NCBI GenBank assembly: GCA_024305105.1
Contig: JAMWZA010000047.1
Coordinates: forward strand, 1-33,520
Source of the DNA: Marinoscillum sp.
GTDB lineage: Bacteria > Bacteroidota > Bacteroidia > Cytophagales > Cyclobacteriaceae
DNA length: 33,520 nucleotides
Direction of reading: 5' to 3'
Of the stretch, positions 24,132 to 32,556 are shown piece by piece. The translations under genes and the position numbers were made by a program. How positions within the stretch are numbered: position 1 is the first letter of the stretch; every line of letters begins with the position of its first letter. The notes below the pieces were generated by a model, which searched no databases, was not told the origin of the DNA, and worked only from the letters and a program-made list of their open reading frames with translations.

Positions 24132-26180
24132 ATGAATAATCCATTTTTAGAAACGTATAATACACCATTTCAGGTGCCTCCATTTGATCAAATCAAGAAC
24201 GATCATTTCATGCCTGGGTTGGAAAAAGCAATTGAACAAGCCAGGGCTCAAATTGATCAGATTGTGAACAATCCAGAGTCTCCTTCATTTACCAACACAA
24301 TTGTTGCGATGGAGGAATCAGGAGAGCTGATGGAAAAAGTGACTTCTGTATTGTTTAACCTAAACAGTGCCGAAACGAGTGATGAACTGCAAGCCGTAGC
24401 GCGTGATGCTTCACCGATGCTTTCTGAGTTTGATAACGAGATTAAAACCAACGAGAAGCTTTGGTCTCGAATCAAAGCCGTTTATCAGAACAAGGCCTCT
24501 TTCAATCTTGATGGCGAACAGGAAATGTTACTCGATAAGACTTATAAGAGTTTTATTCGTAGCGGGGCTGACTTACTAGGCGATCAAAAAGAGCGCTATA
24601 AAGAGATTTCAATAGAGCTTTCTAAGCTTTCACTTCAGTTTGGTGAAAACCTATTGGCCGAAACCAATGGATTTGTAATGTATGTCTCAGATGAAAAGGA
24701 CCTGAAGGGGTTGCCCAAAGATGTGATCAGCCGAGCAGCAAAAACGGCCAGGGACAAAGGCGAAGAGGGTAAATGGGCTTTTACGCTGCAGGCACCTTCT
24801 TACATGCCATTTATGGAGTATGGTGATAACAGAGAATTAAGAGAGAAGCTATATAAAGCCTTTATGAGCAAAGCGCTGAAAGGGGATGAGCGCGACAACC
24901 AGGAGATCATCAAGAAACTGGCAAAACTTCGGGCGGAAAAAGCCAATATTTTAGGATTCAATACCTATGCGGAATATGTCCTGGAAGAACGAATGGCTGA
25001 GAAGCCCACGAAAGTTGAGGCGTTCTTAACTGACCTGTTGGACCGAGCACTTCCAAAGGCAAAAGAAGAAGTAGAAGAACTGAAAGGCTTTATGAAAGAA
25101 CTAGGAGTAACCCATGAACTGCAGCGATGGGATTGGGCATACTATTCTGAAAAGCTTAGAAAAAAGAAGTATGACATAGACGATGAGCTGACAAAGCCTT
25201 ACTTCAAACTGGAAAATGTAATTTCTGGTGTTTTTCAAACTGCTGAGAAATTATTCGAGATCTCCTTCAAAAGGAATACCGACATTCCGGTATATCATTC
25301 CGACGTAGAGGCATACGAAGTGTTGGACGATAAGGGAGAAGTAAAAGCGGTATTTTTTGCAGACTTCTTCCCTAGGGATGGTAAGCGTGGCGGTGCCTGG
25401 ATGACGTCTTACAGAGATCAGCGAGTAACAGAATCAGGGGAGAAAGTTATTCCATTGGTAAGCATTGTCTGCAACTTCACACCGAGCAGTGAGGATACGC
25501 CCTCTTTATTGCAGTTTGATGAGGTCAATACTTTGTTTCATGAGTTTGGTCATGCACTGCATGGAATGCTCGCAGACACTAAATATGCTAGTCTGTCGGG
25601 GACGCATGTTTATTGGGATTTTGTGGAGCTGCCGTCGCAGATCATGGAAAACTGGTGTTATGAAAAAGAATGCCTTGACCTGTTTGCCAAACATCACGAA
25701 AGAGGGGAACTAATTCCTGCGGAGTATGTGGAGCGACTGAAGAAAAGTGCCATCTACCATGAAGCCTATGCTACGGTACGTCAGGTTAGTTTTTCGATGC
25801 TGGATATGAATTGGCACAACATTACATTTGATCAGGCGGGAACAATCGATGATGTGAAGGCTGTGGAAAAAGCGGCTTTTGGTTCTACGAATTTATTTCC
25901 TGAAGTACCCAATACCAATATGAGTGTACAGTTTGGGCACATCTTTGGCGGTGGATATGCTGCTGGGTACTATTCATACAAATGGGCAGAAGTACTCGAT
26001 GCAGATGCTTATTCTGTTTTCCAGAAAAATGGAGTGTTTGATAAAAAGACAGCTGATGCTTTTAAAGCGAGTGTCTTAAGCCAGGGAGGTACCAAACATC
26101 CTATGGAGCTCTATAAGCAGTTTAGAGGTCAGGAACCGACTACAGATGCATTACTGGAAAGATCGGGGCTCAAAGATTAA
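24132..26180 (+). CDS. dcp: M3 family metallopeptidase (peptidyl-dipeptidase Dcp / oligopeptidase A type)
   Basis: A 682-residue zinc peptidase. The thermolysin-type motif HEFGH is at 470-474 in VNTLFHEFGHALHGML, with the downstream VELPSQIMENW segment giving the third zinc ligand; GGGYAAGYYSYKWAEVLDAD is the family's C-terminal substrate-binding loop. It cleaves short peptides, normally in the cytoplasm or periplasm. The frame opens at 24045, but ATG 24132 gives the standard NPFLETYNTPFQVPPFDQIK start and no signal peptide, and leaves room for the promoter. Oligopeptidase A is an alternative name. The stop overlaps the convergent next gene by 4 bases. Confidence 0.93.
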   Translation: MNNPFLETYNTPFQVPPFDQIKNDHFMPGLEKAIEQARAQIDQIVNNPESPSFTNTIVAMEESGELMEKVTSVLFNLNSAETSDELQAVARDASPMLSEFDNEIKTNEKLWSRIKAVYQNKASFNLDGEQEMLLDKTYKSFIRSGADLLGDQKERYKEISIELSKLSLQFGENLLAETNGFVMYVSDEKDLKGLPKDVISRAAKTARDKGEEGKWAFTLQAPSYMPFMEYGDNRELREKLYKAFMSKALKGDERDNQEIIKKLAKLRAEKANILGFNTYAEYVLEERMAEKPTKVEAFLTDLLDRALPKAKEEVEELKGFMKELGVTHELQRWDWAYYSEKLRKKKYDIDDELTKPYFKLENVISGVFQTAEKLFEISFKRNTDIPVYHSDVEAYEVLDDKGEVKAVFFADFFPRDGKRGGAWMTSYRDQRVTESGEKVIPLVSIVCNFTPSSEDTPSLLQFDEVNTLFHEFGHALHGMLADTKYASLSGTHVYWDFVELPSQIMENWCYEKECLDLFAKHHERGELIPAEYVERLKKSAIYHEAYATVRQVSFSMLDMNWHNITFDQAGTIDDVKAVEKAAFGSTNLFPEVPNTNMSVQFGHIFGGGYAAGYYSYKWAEVLDADAYSVFQKNGVFDKKTADAFKASVLSQGGTKHPMELYKQFRGQEPTTDALLERSGLKD

Positions 26181-27184
26181 AAGTTTTCGTAGCGAACTTC
26201 GCTGTAGATGTTTTTATCTCCATCTTTTTTAAGGTCTTCATTCAAATCCTGAATGAGGTGGTCAAGTTCAGTTTTGAGCTTGGCCACTTCATCTGTGAGG
26301 TAATGACGCTGACCAAAAACAAGTTCTTTTTCAGATGGAGATAGCAGTCTTTGACGATAGGTTTTGTCAGTGACTACACGATTAAGCTGTGCTGATACTA
26401 CGCCCAAGAGGCTCAAAGAGTATTCATTGTTGAATTTTAATTGCTTCTCAGGAATGGAGTAAACCATCGAGCTGATTTCATACCAGTTAAGGTCTATTTC
26501 TTCATGAGCATCACGTTGTAGAGTGAGCAATAACCGTATAATCCGTTTTAGGCCACCATTACAACGACCGTCCATTGAATTAATCCGTGCAATGTTCAGG
26601 AAAGGTAAGTATTTGCGACGTGTCTTTTTCAGCATGTTATACTCACAAATACCGCGATCTATCTCTCGCTTGGTTTCAAGAAACTCTGCATTTTCCATCC
26701 ATACAGCAGGCAATATTTTAATCTCACATTTTGGTTTTGAGGTGGCTAGTTTGATTCGAAGTTTACTGCTATAGTCAATTTCTCTAAATGTAAGGTCTCC
26801 TGTTAATACCTCCATTATTTCACGAGCCATTCGAGTCACCTGTAACCAGGGTTTCTTATCCATGGAGCGGGTAAGGCAGATAAGTTCTACGCCCCCGTAT
26901 AGCACGATGTGCGTTTCAGTCTGTATTGGACCTTGATACCTAAAGTCTACTTTGAAGTTGATTTCATGAAAGACCTTATCCAGTTTATCCTGGATTTTTT
27001 TGGTTATGTGAAAGGTTTTGTAGGCATAAGAAGGATCAATCTCCTCCATTGCTTCAAGGGCATACTTGACGGAGTCTGGGTACTCACACTCCTCAAAAGC
27101 ATCAGAAACTATGGATTCACGAAGTGCTTCATCGTACCTTCTGCCCATCAGGTTTTCCAACAAAACACTATAATCTTTATTCAT
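26177..27184 (-). CDS. Nucleotidyltransferase-fold-like protein, apparently catalytically degenerate
   Basis: A 335-residue soluble protein without a signal peptide. I do not recognise a named family, but the layout recalls CD-NTase/polymerase-beta-type nucleotidyltransferases: after an N-terminal helical part (48-75) comes FRYQGPIQTETHIVLYGG then VELICL (81-104), where active enzymes have a GS loop, GT, and a D-x-D strand; CEIKILPA (153-160) sits where VDVVPA normally supplies the third acid; GGLKRIIRLLLTLQR (210-224) resembles the helix that follows. By this alignment the acids become Gly98, Glu100 and Lys156. The C-terminus (295-320) is a charged coiled-coil. It is monocistronic, convergent with the M3 peptidase. 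The fold call is by eye. Confidence 0.6.
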   Translation of the reverse strand: MNKDYSVLLENLMGRRYDEALRESIVSDAFEECEYPDSVKYALEAMEEIDPSYAYKTFHITKKIQDKLDKVFHEINFKVDFRYQGPIQTETHIVLYGGVELICLTRSMDKKPWLQVTRMAREIMEVLTGDLTFREIDYSSKLRIKLATSKPKCEIKILPAVWMENAEFLETKREIDRGICEYNMLKKTRRKYLPFLNIARINSMDGRCNGGLKRIIRLLLTLQRDAHEEIDLNWYEISSMVYSIPEKQLKFNNEYSLSLLGVVSAQLNRVVTDKTYRQRLLSPSEKELVFGQRHYLTDEVAKLKTELDHLIQDLNEDLKKDGDKNIYSEVRYENF

Positions 27185-27568
27185 TGTATCAGGCTGTGAT
27201 TCTTACCAAATTAAGTATTAACCATGAAAATATGAATTTAAAGTTAATAAAGTGTACTACACTAAAGGATTACATATCAGTGTAAGTACAATAGAACATA
27301 TTTAAAACATGATTAAAAACTACATTATGCTGCTAAAGTACAATTGTTTAAGCTTACATCTGCAATAAAATGACAAAGTGTTTGAACTTCTAAATTTGAT
27401 TATTTGAAGAATTATTTGTTATCGACTAAAGTGGATTTAAAAAAATGTACTTACTTTAGCATCATCATGAAGCTGATAACCGACATATCCTCAATGAGAA
27501 TTCGCTAAGTAATAGCGACCACTCTTTTATTCTCAACTCGGTTTATTCATTTTTTACCACTTATTATC
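27185..27568. other. AT-rich 384-base divergent intergenic region
   Basis: Separates the nucleotidyltransferase-like gene (leftward) from the MATE gene (rightward). It holds an AGTGTA-C-TACACT palindrome at 27251-27263 with another AGTGTA at 27279-27284, an exact TAnnTTTG (TAAATTTG, 27391-27398, rightward) without a matching TTG, and a CTAAAGT/ACTTTAG inverted pair near 27425-27455. A 13-codon frame starts at 27467, too short to support as a gene. No RNA gene is recognised. Confidence 0.5.
27251..27263. repeat. 6-1-6 palindrome upstream of the nucleotidyltransferase-like gene
   Basis: AGTGTA-C-TACACT, perfect, 67 bases upstream of the leftward gene start, in a position where an operator could act. 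The half AGTGTA recurs 28 bases further right. Confidence 0.4.
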
Positions 27569-28975
27569 ATGACGAATTTTATCAGCTTCCTCAAGCGATT
27601 CATACACCTTTTTGTTATAGCCATCAAAGGATCAGAAAAGGAGTTTACTTCTGGAAGTATCAATAAAGCTATTTTTTTACTCTCCATTCCCATGATTGGG
27701 GAGATGATCATGGAGTCACTATTTGCAGTGGCTGATGTGTTCTTTGTTTCAAAAATCAGCGTAAATGCAGTAGCCACGGTCGGTCTTACTGAATCCATTC
27801 TGATGATCATTTACTCTGTAGCCATTGGTTTAAGTATGGCTACTACGGCAATCGTATCGAGACGTGTCGGTGAGAAAAAGTACAAGCGAGCCAGTGATGC
27901 AGCTTTCCAGTCGATCTTTTTAGCGGTTATCGTAGGAGCAGCATTGGGACTGGCAGGATTCCTATTTGCAGAGGATATTCTGATGCTCATGGGAGGAGAG
28001 TCGGACTTGATCCGCGAAGGAGTTGGTTTTACCAAAATCATGTTTGCTGGTAACCTCAGTATTTTTCTCCTTTTTCTAAATAATGCAATATTTCGCGGTG
28101 CAGGGGATGCTTCTATTGCCATGCGATCTCTATGGATAGCCAATGGGCTCAATCTGATTTTAGATCCATTACTTATTTTCGGTTTAGGACCTGTTCCGGC
28201 CATGGGAATTGAAGGAGCCGCCATTGCTACAACAATCGGTCGTTCCATCGGTGTTCTCTATCAGACAGTAGGCCTTTTAAATAATCGGGGAATTATTCGT
28301 ATCGGCTGGAACAATGTGATCATTCGCTTCAAGACCGTGATCGAACTGATCAAGATATCCATGGGAGGAATGGGGCAGTTCTTAATCGAAACAGCCTCAT
28401 GGATCTTTTTGGTGAAGGTAATGGCCTTATTTGGAAGTGAAGCATTAGCTGGCTATACCATCGCTTTTCGAGTGATTGTGTTTACCATCTTACCATCCTG
28501 GGGTATGTCCAATGCCGCCGCTACCTTGGTAGGACAGAATCTGGGAGCAGGGTTTCCTGATCGAGCTGAAAAGTCTGTTTGGAATACGGCATTTTATAAC
28601 ATGGTCTTCCTCGGATTGGTATCCATTGTCTTCTTCATAGCAGCAGAACCGATAATTGGTTTGTTTATGCAGAGCGATGTGGTTCAGGGAATTGGCGTCA
28701 GCGCACTGAGGATCATATGTTTTGGCTATGTATTCTTCGCTTATGGTATGGTGATCAGTCAGGCATTTAATGGGGCAGGGGATACTAAAACGCCTTTAAT
28801 CGTAAATTTCTTTGTGTTTTGGGTGATTCAGATTCCTTTAGCCTATTGGCTGTCTGTAACATTGGATTGGCAGGCAGAAGGCGTATTTTTTACGATTGCG
28901 TTTTGTCATTCACTTCAGGCGATAATCAGTATTTTACTATTTCGAAGAGGCAAATGGAAAACAGTTAGTGTTTAA
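27569..28975 (+). CDS. MATE family efflux transporter
   Basis: A 468-residue inner-membrane exporter with about 12 hydrophobic helices in two homologous halves. FLLSIPMIGEMIMESLFAVA-type residues (33-52) and the NAIFRGAGDASIAMRS loop, mirrored by SQAFNGAGDTKTPLIVNF in the second half, are the family's paired signatures. MATE proteins exchange cationic drugs or metabolites for Na+ or H+. The ATG at 27569 leaves a 30-residue cytoplasmic N-terminus. The stop codon overlaps that of the convergent next gene by 4 bases. Confidence 0.94.
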   Translation: MTNFISFLKRFIHLFVIAIKGSEKEFTSGSINKAIFLLSIPMIGEMIMESLFAVADVFFVSKISVNAVATVGLTESILMIIYSVAIGLSMATTAIVSRRVGEKKYKRASDAAFQSIFLAVIVGAALGLAGFLFAEDILMLMGGESDLIREGVGFTKIMFAGNLSIFLLFLNNAIFRGAGDASIAMRSLWIANGLNLILDPLLIFGLGPVPAMGIEGAAIATTIGRSIGVLYQTVGLLNNRGIIRIGWNNVIIRFKTVIELIKISMGGMGQFLIETASWIFLVKVMALFGSEALAGYTIAFRVIVFTILPSWGMSNAAATLVGQNLGAGFPDRAEKSVWNTAFYNMVFLGLVSIVFFIAAEPIIGLFMQSDVVQGIGVSALRIICFGYVFFAYGMVISQAFNGAGDTKTPLIVNFFVFWVIQIPLAYWLSVTLDWQAEGVFFTIAFCHSLQAIISILLFRRGKWKTVSV

Positions 28976-31686
28976 TAGCCAATGGAGATGAGTTCCAGAT
29001 TTCGGTCTACGACTTTATAAATCTGGAATTCATTTTCGTATTGCATAATGGAAATTGGACAGTTGGCTGTCAATGGTCTTCCACTAATCAGGTTGCCATT
29101 TTTATCATACATGTACAGGAAGGTTCCTCCCGTATCGATCATTACGATGAATTCAACACCTCCGCCCAATTGGTAATACTGGGTTAATAGAGGTGATTTG
29201 GAGAAATAGTCCTTTTGGAAGAGTACATCTCCCTGAGCATTTAGCAACTCATATTTGTTACCCGTTTTCCTCATGATCACATAACTATCGCCAGTTACGT
29301 CCTTTAGAAGTTCGAAGGTGGTCTCCGTATCAGGTTTATAAATCTGCTGACGCTGAACCAATTTACCATTGAAATCAATTTCGATTAATTCGCCACCATC
29401 AGAGAGTGCTGTGATTGTTGCTTCTTCAAAACTGTTGGCATTTTTAATGAAGATGGAATTAGAGATGTCTATTTTTAAATCTTTCGGAAAACCAGGATAA
29501 TTCTCACCACGTCTACTAAGTAGCCATATTTTACCACTGATCTCCTGAGCAATCAGTACATCTTTGCCATTGACTCTGCGGTGAAGAGGGGCATTTACCA
29601 ATGGGTTTTTAAAGGATAATGGATTCCATCCCTCCAGCAGCTTTACATTTTTATCAGTCAGGTAAGTATTGCCGTTGTAGTCGGTAAAAGAGAATCGGTA
29701 ATTCTTGCTGTTGTTATAATCAATGATTTTAAGCGATTTAATTTTCTTACCGTTATCAAGCTGTTTTGGAAATTCAGGAATGTAAGACCCTGTTCGATCG
29801 AGAATGTGGACTTCATCTTCTGTAACGAATACATATTGCAGCTTCCCATTGTTGTAGTAGTCGATTTGTGATACGCTACTATTCAGCTGACCAGATATCG
29901 TTTTATCCCAAAGGACATTGAATTCTTCATCTATAAGATAGACGGTATTGGACGAGTCCTGAATGAAGACTTCTCGCGACCGATCATTGTGATTAACAAC
30001 AAGGTATGGTTTGGAGGTGATGTAATCAGCTACTGTTAGACTATTGAGTTCCGTGATCCGATCTGGTATGTTTCTCTTGGGCAGGTCCGGTTGATACAGA
30101 TTGACGTTGGTGTAAAACTTATCATCTACGGCACTAAACTGAAACGCCATGAATTCCAGGTTTTTCAAGGAAAACTCGTTCGCTCTGAACTGCTCCTGCC
30201 AAACAGGCTTTAGCATCTTTAGAAGTTGATTCCAGGATCGGGGCGTATTCACATAGAGGCTTAGGTTCGATTCCTGATTGGTTCTTTCCAGGAACCGATT
30301 GATTCGAATGGATTTGGTCCATGTTGCTTCATCCTGAATGGAGAAGGTGAGGTTCTTAAGTTGCTGCAAGCTGTTGCTAAAAACCAGGTAATTTCGGTAT
30401 TGCAGATAGAAACAGTCATCAAATCCTTTGGCCACATTTCCAAGGAGTGCGTAGGGAAATTGTTTAGCAGGAAGTTTTCGGATGTCATAGTCACCAAACT
30501 GTTCTTTGTATAGCGTGTCACCAGTCGATTGCATGTCGCGTTCAGCCACAGAATTGAAAAAGCGAAGAGCTTCGCCCATGTCTTTTGTTTCAAGTACGAG
30601 CAGTTCGTTTTGATTTCCAGTCACTGTTGATTCCAGTGTCATCAAACCGATTTCTTCATCGATTAAGGAGAACGTGTGCTTTACATCAAATTCATAATCC
30701 CTAAGAAGTCTTTCCTGTACCTTAATTACTTCCGGGTTGTTTTTTAGAAACTGGGCATTGAGTTTACTACCGAAAGAAACAGGATCTTTAGAGCTGAAGT
30801 GGAATGCCCAGGATGTGTTGTTCGGAATAATCTCTGCCATGTCAAAAGCGGCGCCATTCAGGCCAGCAAAGAGGTTGAGGTATTCGTTGTTATCCTCCAG
30901 AAATGTAAAACCTGACAGGTTGATGATATCATCAGTTATTTTGAGGTCCAGAAATCCGGATTTGCCTAAGTCTAATTTGTTTCCCTGATTGGACGCGACA
31001 TTAATCAAATCACCGATACGTTCCATGTTGATATACGCATTCCCCTGATCACGAGTCAACTTGGTTAACTTATTGAGTTCTAAATTCCTTTCCTGAAAAT
31101 TGGGAGTTTCTGAATCTCCCACTGTGCGTATGGCATCTTCTACCAGAAATGCCGAGAAACTGCCAATAAAGTAGTTTTTAAAGAAAATGTAAGTGAACGA
31201 TTCTGAGGGAGCTTTACCCGTCAGTTCGGTGATCGTAAAACCTTCGTATTCACGGGTTCTTTTGGTGTAACCTCTTTGGGTGAAATATGCTTGTGCTTTA
31301 CTGACAAAACTTTGCTGGGAGAGGTTTTGAATCTCTACAATGTATAAAAAATCAATATTTCTGCTCGAAGTAATATCGAGCGTTATAAGGGTTGGGGTAT
31401 TTTGAAAAAATGAAGTGAAGTTACCTTTTCCGGCAAGCGTGTCTAAAATATCCAGACTTTCAGTAACCTTAGTGAAAGCAGGGATGTAGGAGAGGTTCTT
31501 CCAGATGTTTGTTTCCCTGATCTCCTGAAAAGTGGCAAGTGGGCTATTCGTTTCATAGATCATGACCGAATTGCTTGGAACAAACGACCACAATCCAACA
31601 TCAGCGTGTTTTACCCACTTTTCATAAGTGAAGTAACTTGTTCCGATTAATAGAACGATTGCTAGAAAAATGAGGAATTTTTTCAA
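28972..31686 (-). CDS. Large anchored protein, DUF3352-like N-terminus and beta-propeller-like C-terminus
   Basis: A 904-residue protein of unknown function. The start is a TTG at 31686, giving a signal anchor directly (MKKFLIFLAIVLLIGTSYF); no upstream ATG is in frame. Residues about 35-540 look like the uncharacterised DUF3352 type (FVPSNSVMIYE, repeated strand-rich blocks). The last 350 residues contain repeats such as TVYLIDEEFNVLWDKTISG, GSYIPEFPKQLD (near 633) and GENYPGFPKDLK (near 728), typical of PQQ-like or FG-GAP beta-propeller blades that read as ligand- or protein-binding surfaces. It probably faces the periplasm. No catalytic residues stand out. It is monocistronic and convergent with the MATE gene. 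Confidence 0.75.
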   Translation of the reverse strand: MKKFLIFLAIVLLIGTSYFTYEKWVKHADVGLWSFVPSNSVMIYETNSPLATFQEIRETNIWKNLSYIPAFTKVTESLDILDTLAGKGNFTSFFQNTPTLITLDITSSRNIDFLYIVEIQNLSQQSFVSKAQAYFTQRGYTKRTREYEGFTITELTGKAPSESFTYIFFKNYFIGSFSAFLVEDAIRTVGDSETPNFQERNLELNKLTKLTRDQGNAYINMERIGDLINVASNQGNKLDLGKSGFLDLKITDDIINLSGFTFLEDNNEYLNLFAGLNGAAFDMAEIIPNNTSWAFHFSSKDPVSFGSKLNAQFLKNNPEVIKVQERLLRDYEFDVKHTFSLIDEEIGLMTLESTVTGNQNELLVLETKDMGEALRFFNSVAERDMQSTGDTLYKEQFGDYDIRKLPAKQFPYALLGNVAKGFDDCFYLQYRNYLVFSNSLQQLKNLTFSIQDEATWTKSIRINRFLERTNQESNLSLYVNTPRSWNQLLKMLKPVWQEQFRANEFSLKNLEFMAFQFSAVDDKFYTNVNLYQPDLPKRNIPDRITELNSLTVADYITSKPYLVVNHNDRSREVFIQDSSNTVYLIDEEFNVLWDKTISGQLNSSVSQIDYYNNGKLQYVFVTEDEVHILDRTGSYIPEFPKQLDNGKKIKSLKIIDYNNSKNYRFSFTDYNGNTYLTDKNVKLLEGWNPLSFKNPLVNAPLHRRVNGKDVLIAQEISGKIWLLSRRGENYPGFPKDLKIDISNSIFIKNANSFEEATITALSDGGELIEIDFNGKLVQRQQIYKPDTETTFELLKDVTGDSYVIMRKTGNKYELLNAQGDVLFQKDYFSKSPLLTQYYQLGGGVEFIVMIDTGGTFLYMYDKNGNLISGRPLTANCPISIMQYENEFQIYKVVDRNLELISIGY

Positions 31687-31743
31687 CAGGTTGCTGATTT
31701 TATTCGCAATATAGCAATTCGAACAGCTTTATCGAAACGAAAT

Positions 31744-31770
31744 AAAAAACCCTGACGCTTAGGTCAGGGT
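31744..31770 (-). terminator. Terminator of the succinate dehydrogenase operon
   Basis: Read leftward, ACCCTGAC (31770-31763) and GTCAGGGT (31756-31749) form an 8-pair stem with a 6-base loop, followed by a T tract (complement of 31744-31749). It begins just past the iron-sulfur subunit stop. Confidence 0.88.
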
Positions 31771-31776
31771 AATTTT

Positions 31777-32520
31777 TTATGTAAGGCTCGATTTGAGATA
31801 TTCTCGATTGAGTCGAGCGATGTTTGTCAAACTTATTTCTTTTGGACATTCAGCAGAACACGCACCCGTATTTGTACAGGCACCAAATCCTTCGTCATCC
31901 ATTTGGGCTACCATGTCCTGAGCTCTTTTCTTAGCCTCTACCTGACCTTGAGGTAGTAACGCATATTGCGAGACCTTAGCAGAGACAAAGAGCATCGCAG
32001 AAGCGTTTTTACAAGCCGCTACACAAGCCCCACAACCAATGCAAGTAGCCGCGTCAAATGCATGATCAGCGTCAGCTTTGTTGATAGGAAGTGCATTGGC
32101 ATCTTGTGTATTACCTGAAGTATTCACAGAGATATATCCACCAGCGTGCTGAATTCTATCAAATGAACTTCTGTCTACGATCAAGTCTTTGATCACAGGA
32201 AATGCTTTGGCTCGGAATGGCTCAATAGTGATGGTGTCACCATCCTTAAAGCTACGCATGTGCAATTGACACGATGTGATTGCTTCACCTGGCCCATGAG
32301 GTTGACCATTGATTTGCAGGGAACAGCTTCCACAGATGCCTTCCCTACAGTCATGATCAAAAGATACAGGTTCCTCACTTTGTTCTACCAGTTGGTTATT
32401 AAGTACGTCAAGCATTTCGAGGAAAGACATGTCTGGAGATACATCCTTCATGCTGTAGTCTACCATCTTGCCTTTATCATTAGACTTACTTTGACGCCAT
32501 ATTTTTAATTTAAGATCCAT
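31777..32520 (-). CDS. sdhB: Succinate dehydrogenase/fumarate reductase iron-sulfur subunit
   Basis: A 247-residue electron-transfer subunit. The N-terminal plant-type ferredoxin domain binds 2Fe-2S through [15 protein letters not shown] and a later cysteine (ITSC); the C-terminal domain has [13 protein letters not shown] and [15 protein letters not shown] for the 4Fe-4S and remaining cluster. The motif spacing and C-terminus fit the menaquinone-linked type B enzyme found in Bacteroidota. It passes electrons from the flavoprotein to the membrane quinone site on the cytoplasmic face, linking the citric acid cycle to respiration. It lies 36 bases after the flavoprotein gene, in the usual sdhC-A-B order. 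Confidence 0.95.
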   Translation of the reverse strand: MDLKLKIWRQSKSNDKGKMVDYSMKDVSPDMSFLEMLDVLNNQLVEQSEEPVSFDHDCREGICGSCSLQINGQPHGPGEAITSCQLHMRSFKDGDTITIEPFRAKAFPVIKDLIVDRSSFDRIQHAGGYISVNTSGNTQDANALPINKADADHAFDAATCIGCGACVAACKNASAMLFVSAKVSQYALLPQGQVEAKKRAQDMVAQMDDEGFGACTNTGACSAECPKEISLTNIARLNREYLKSSLT

Positions 32521-32556
32521 GCTCTTGGTATTTTTATAGTTAAACCAAATTGGCTT

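Noticed and set aside
27467-27508. 13-codon leader-peptide-like frame before the MATE gene
   Set aside because: It has no run of a regulatory amino acid, no following attenuator hairpin, and is short enough to occur by chance.
27811-28248. 145-codon open frame antisense to the MATE gene
   Set aside because: It lies fully inside a well-supported gene, has proline/serine/arginine-rich composition typical of antisense frames, and shows no motif.
26177-28975. Possible CBASS-like defence island (nucleotidyltransferase-like protein beside a membrane protein)
   Set aside because: The catalytic residues look absent, the neighbour is an ordinary MATE exporter on the opposite strand, and no Cap2/Cap3 or effector domain is present.
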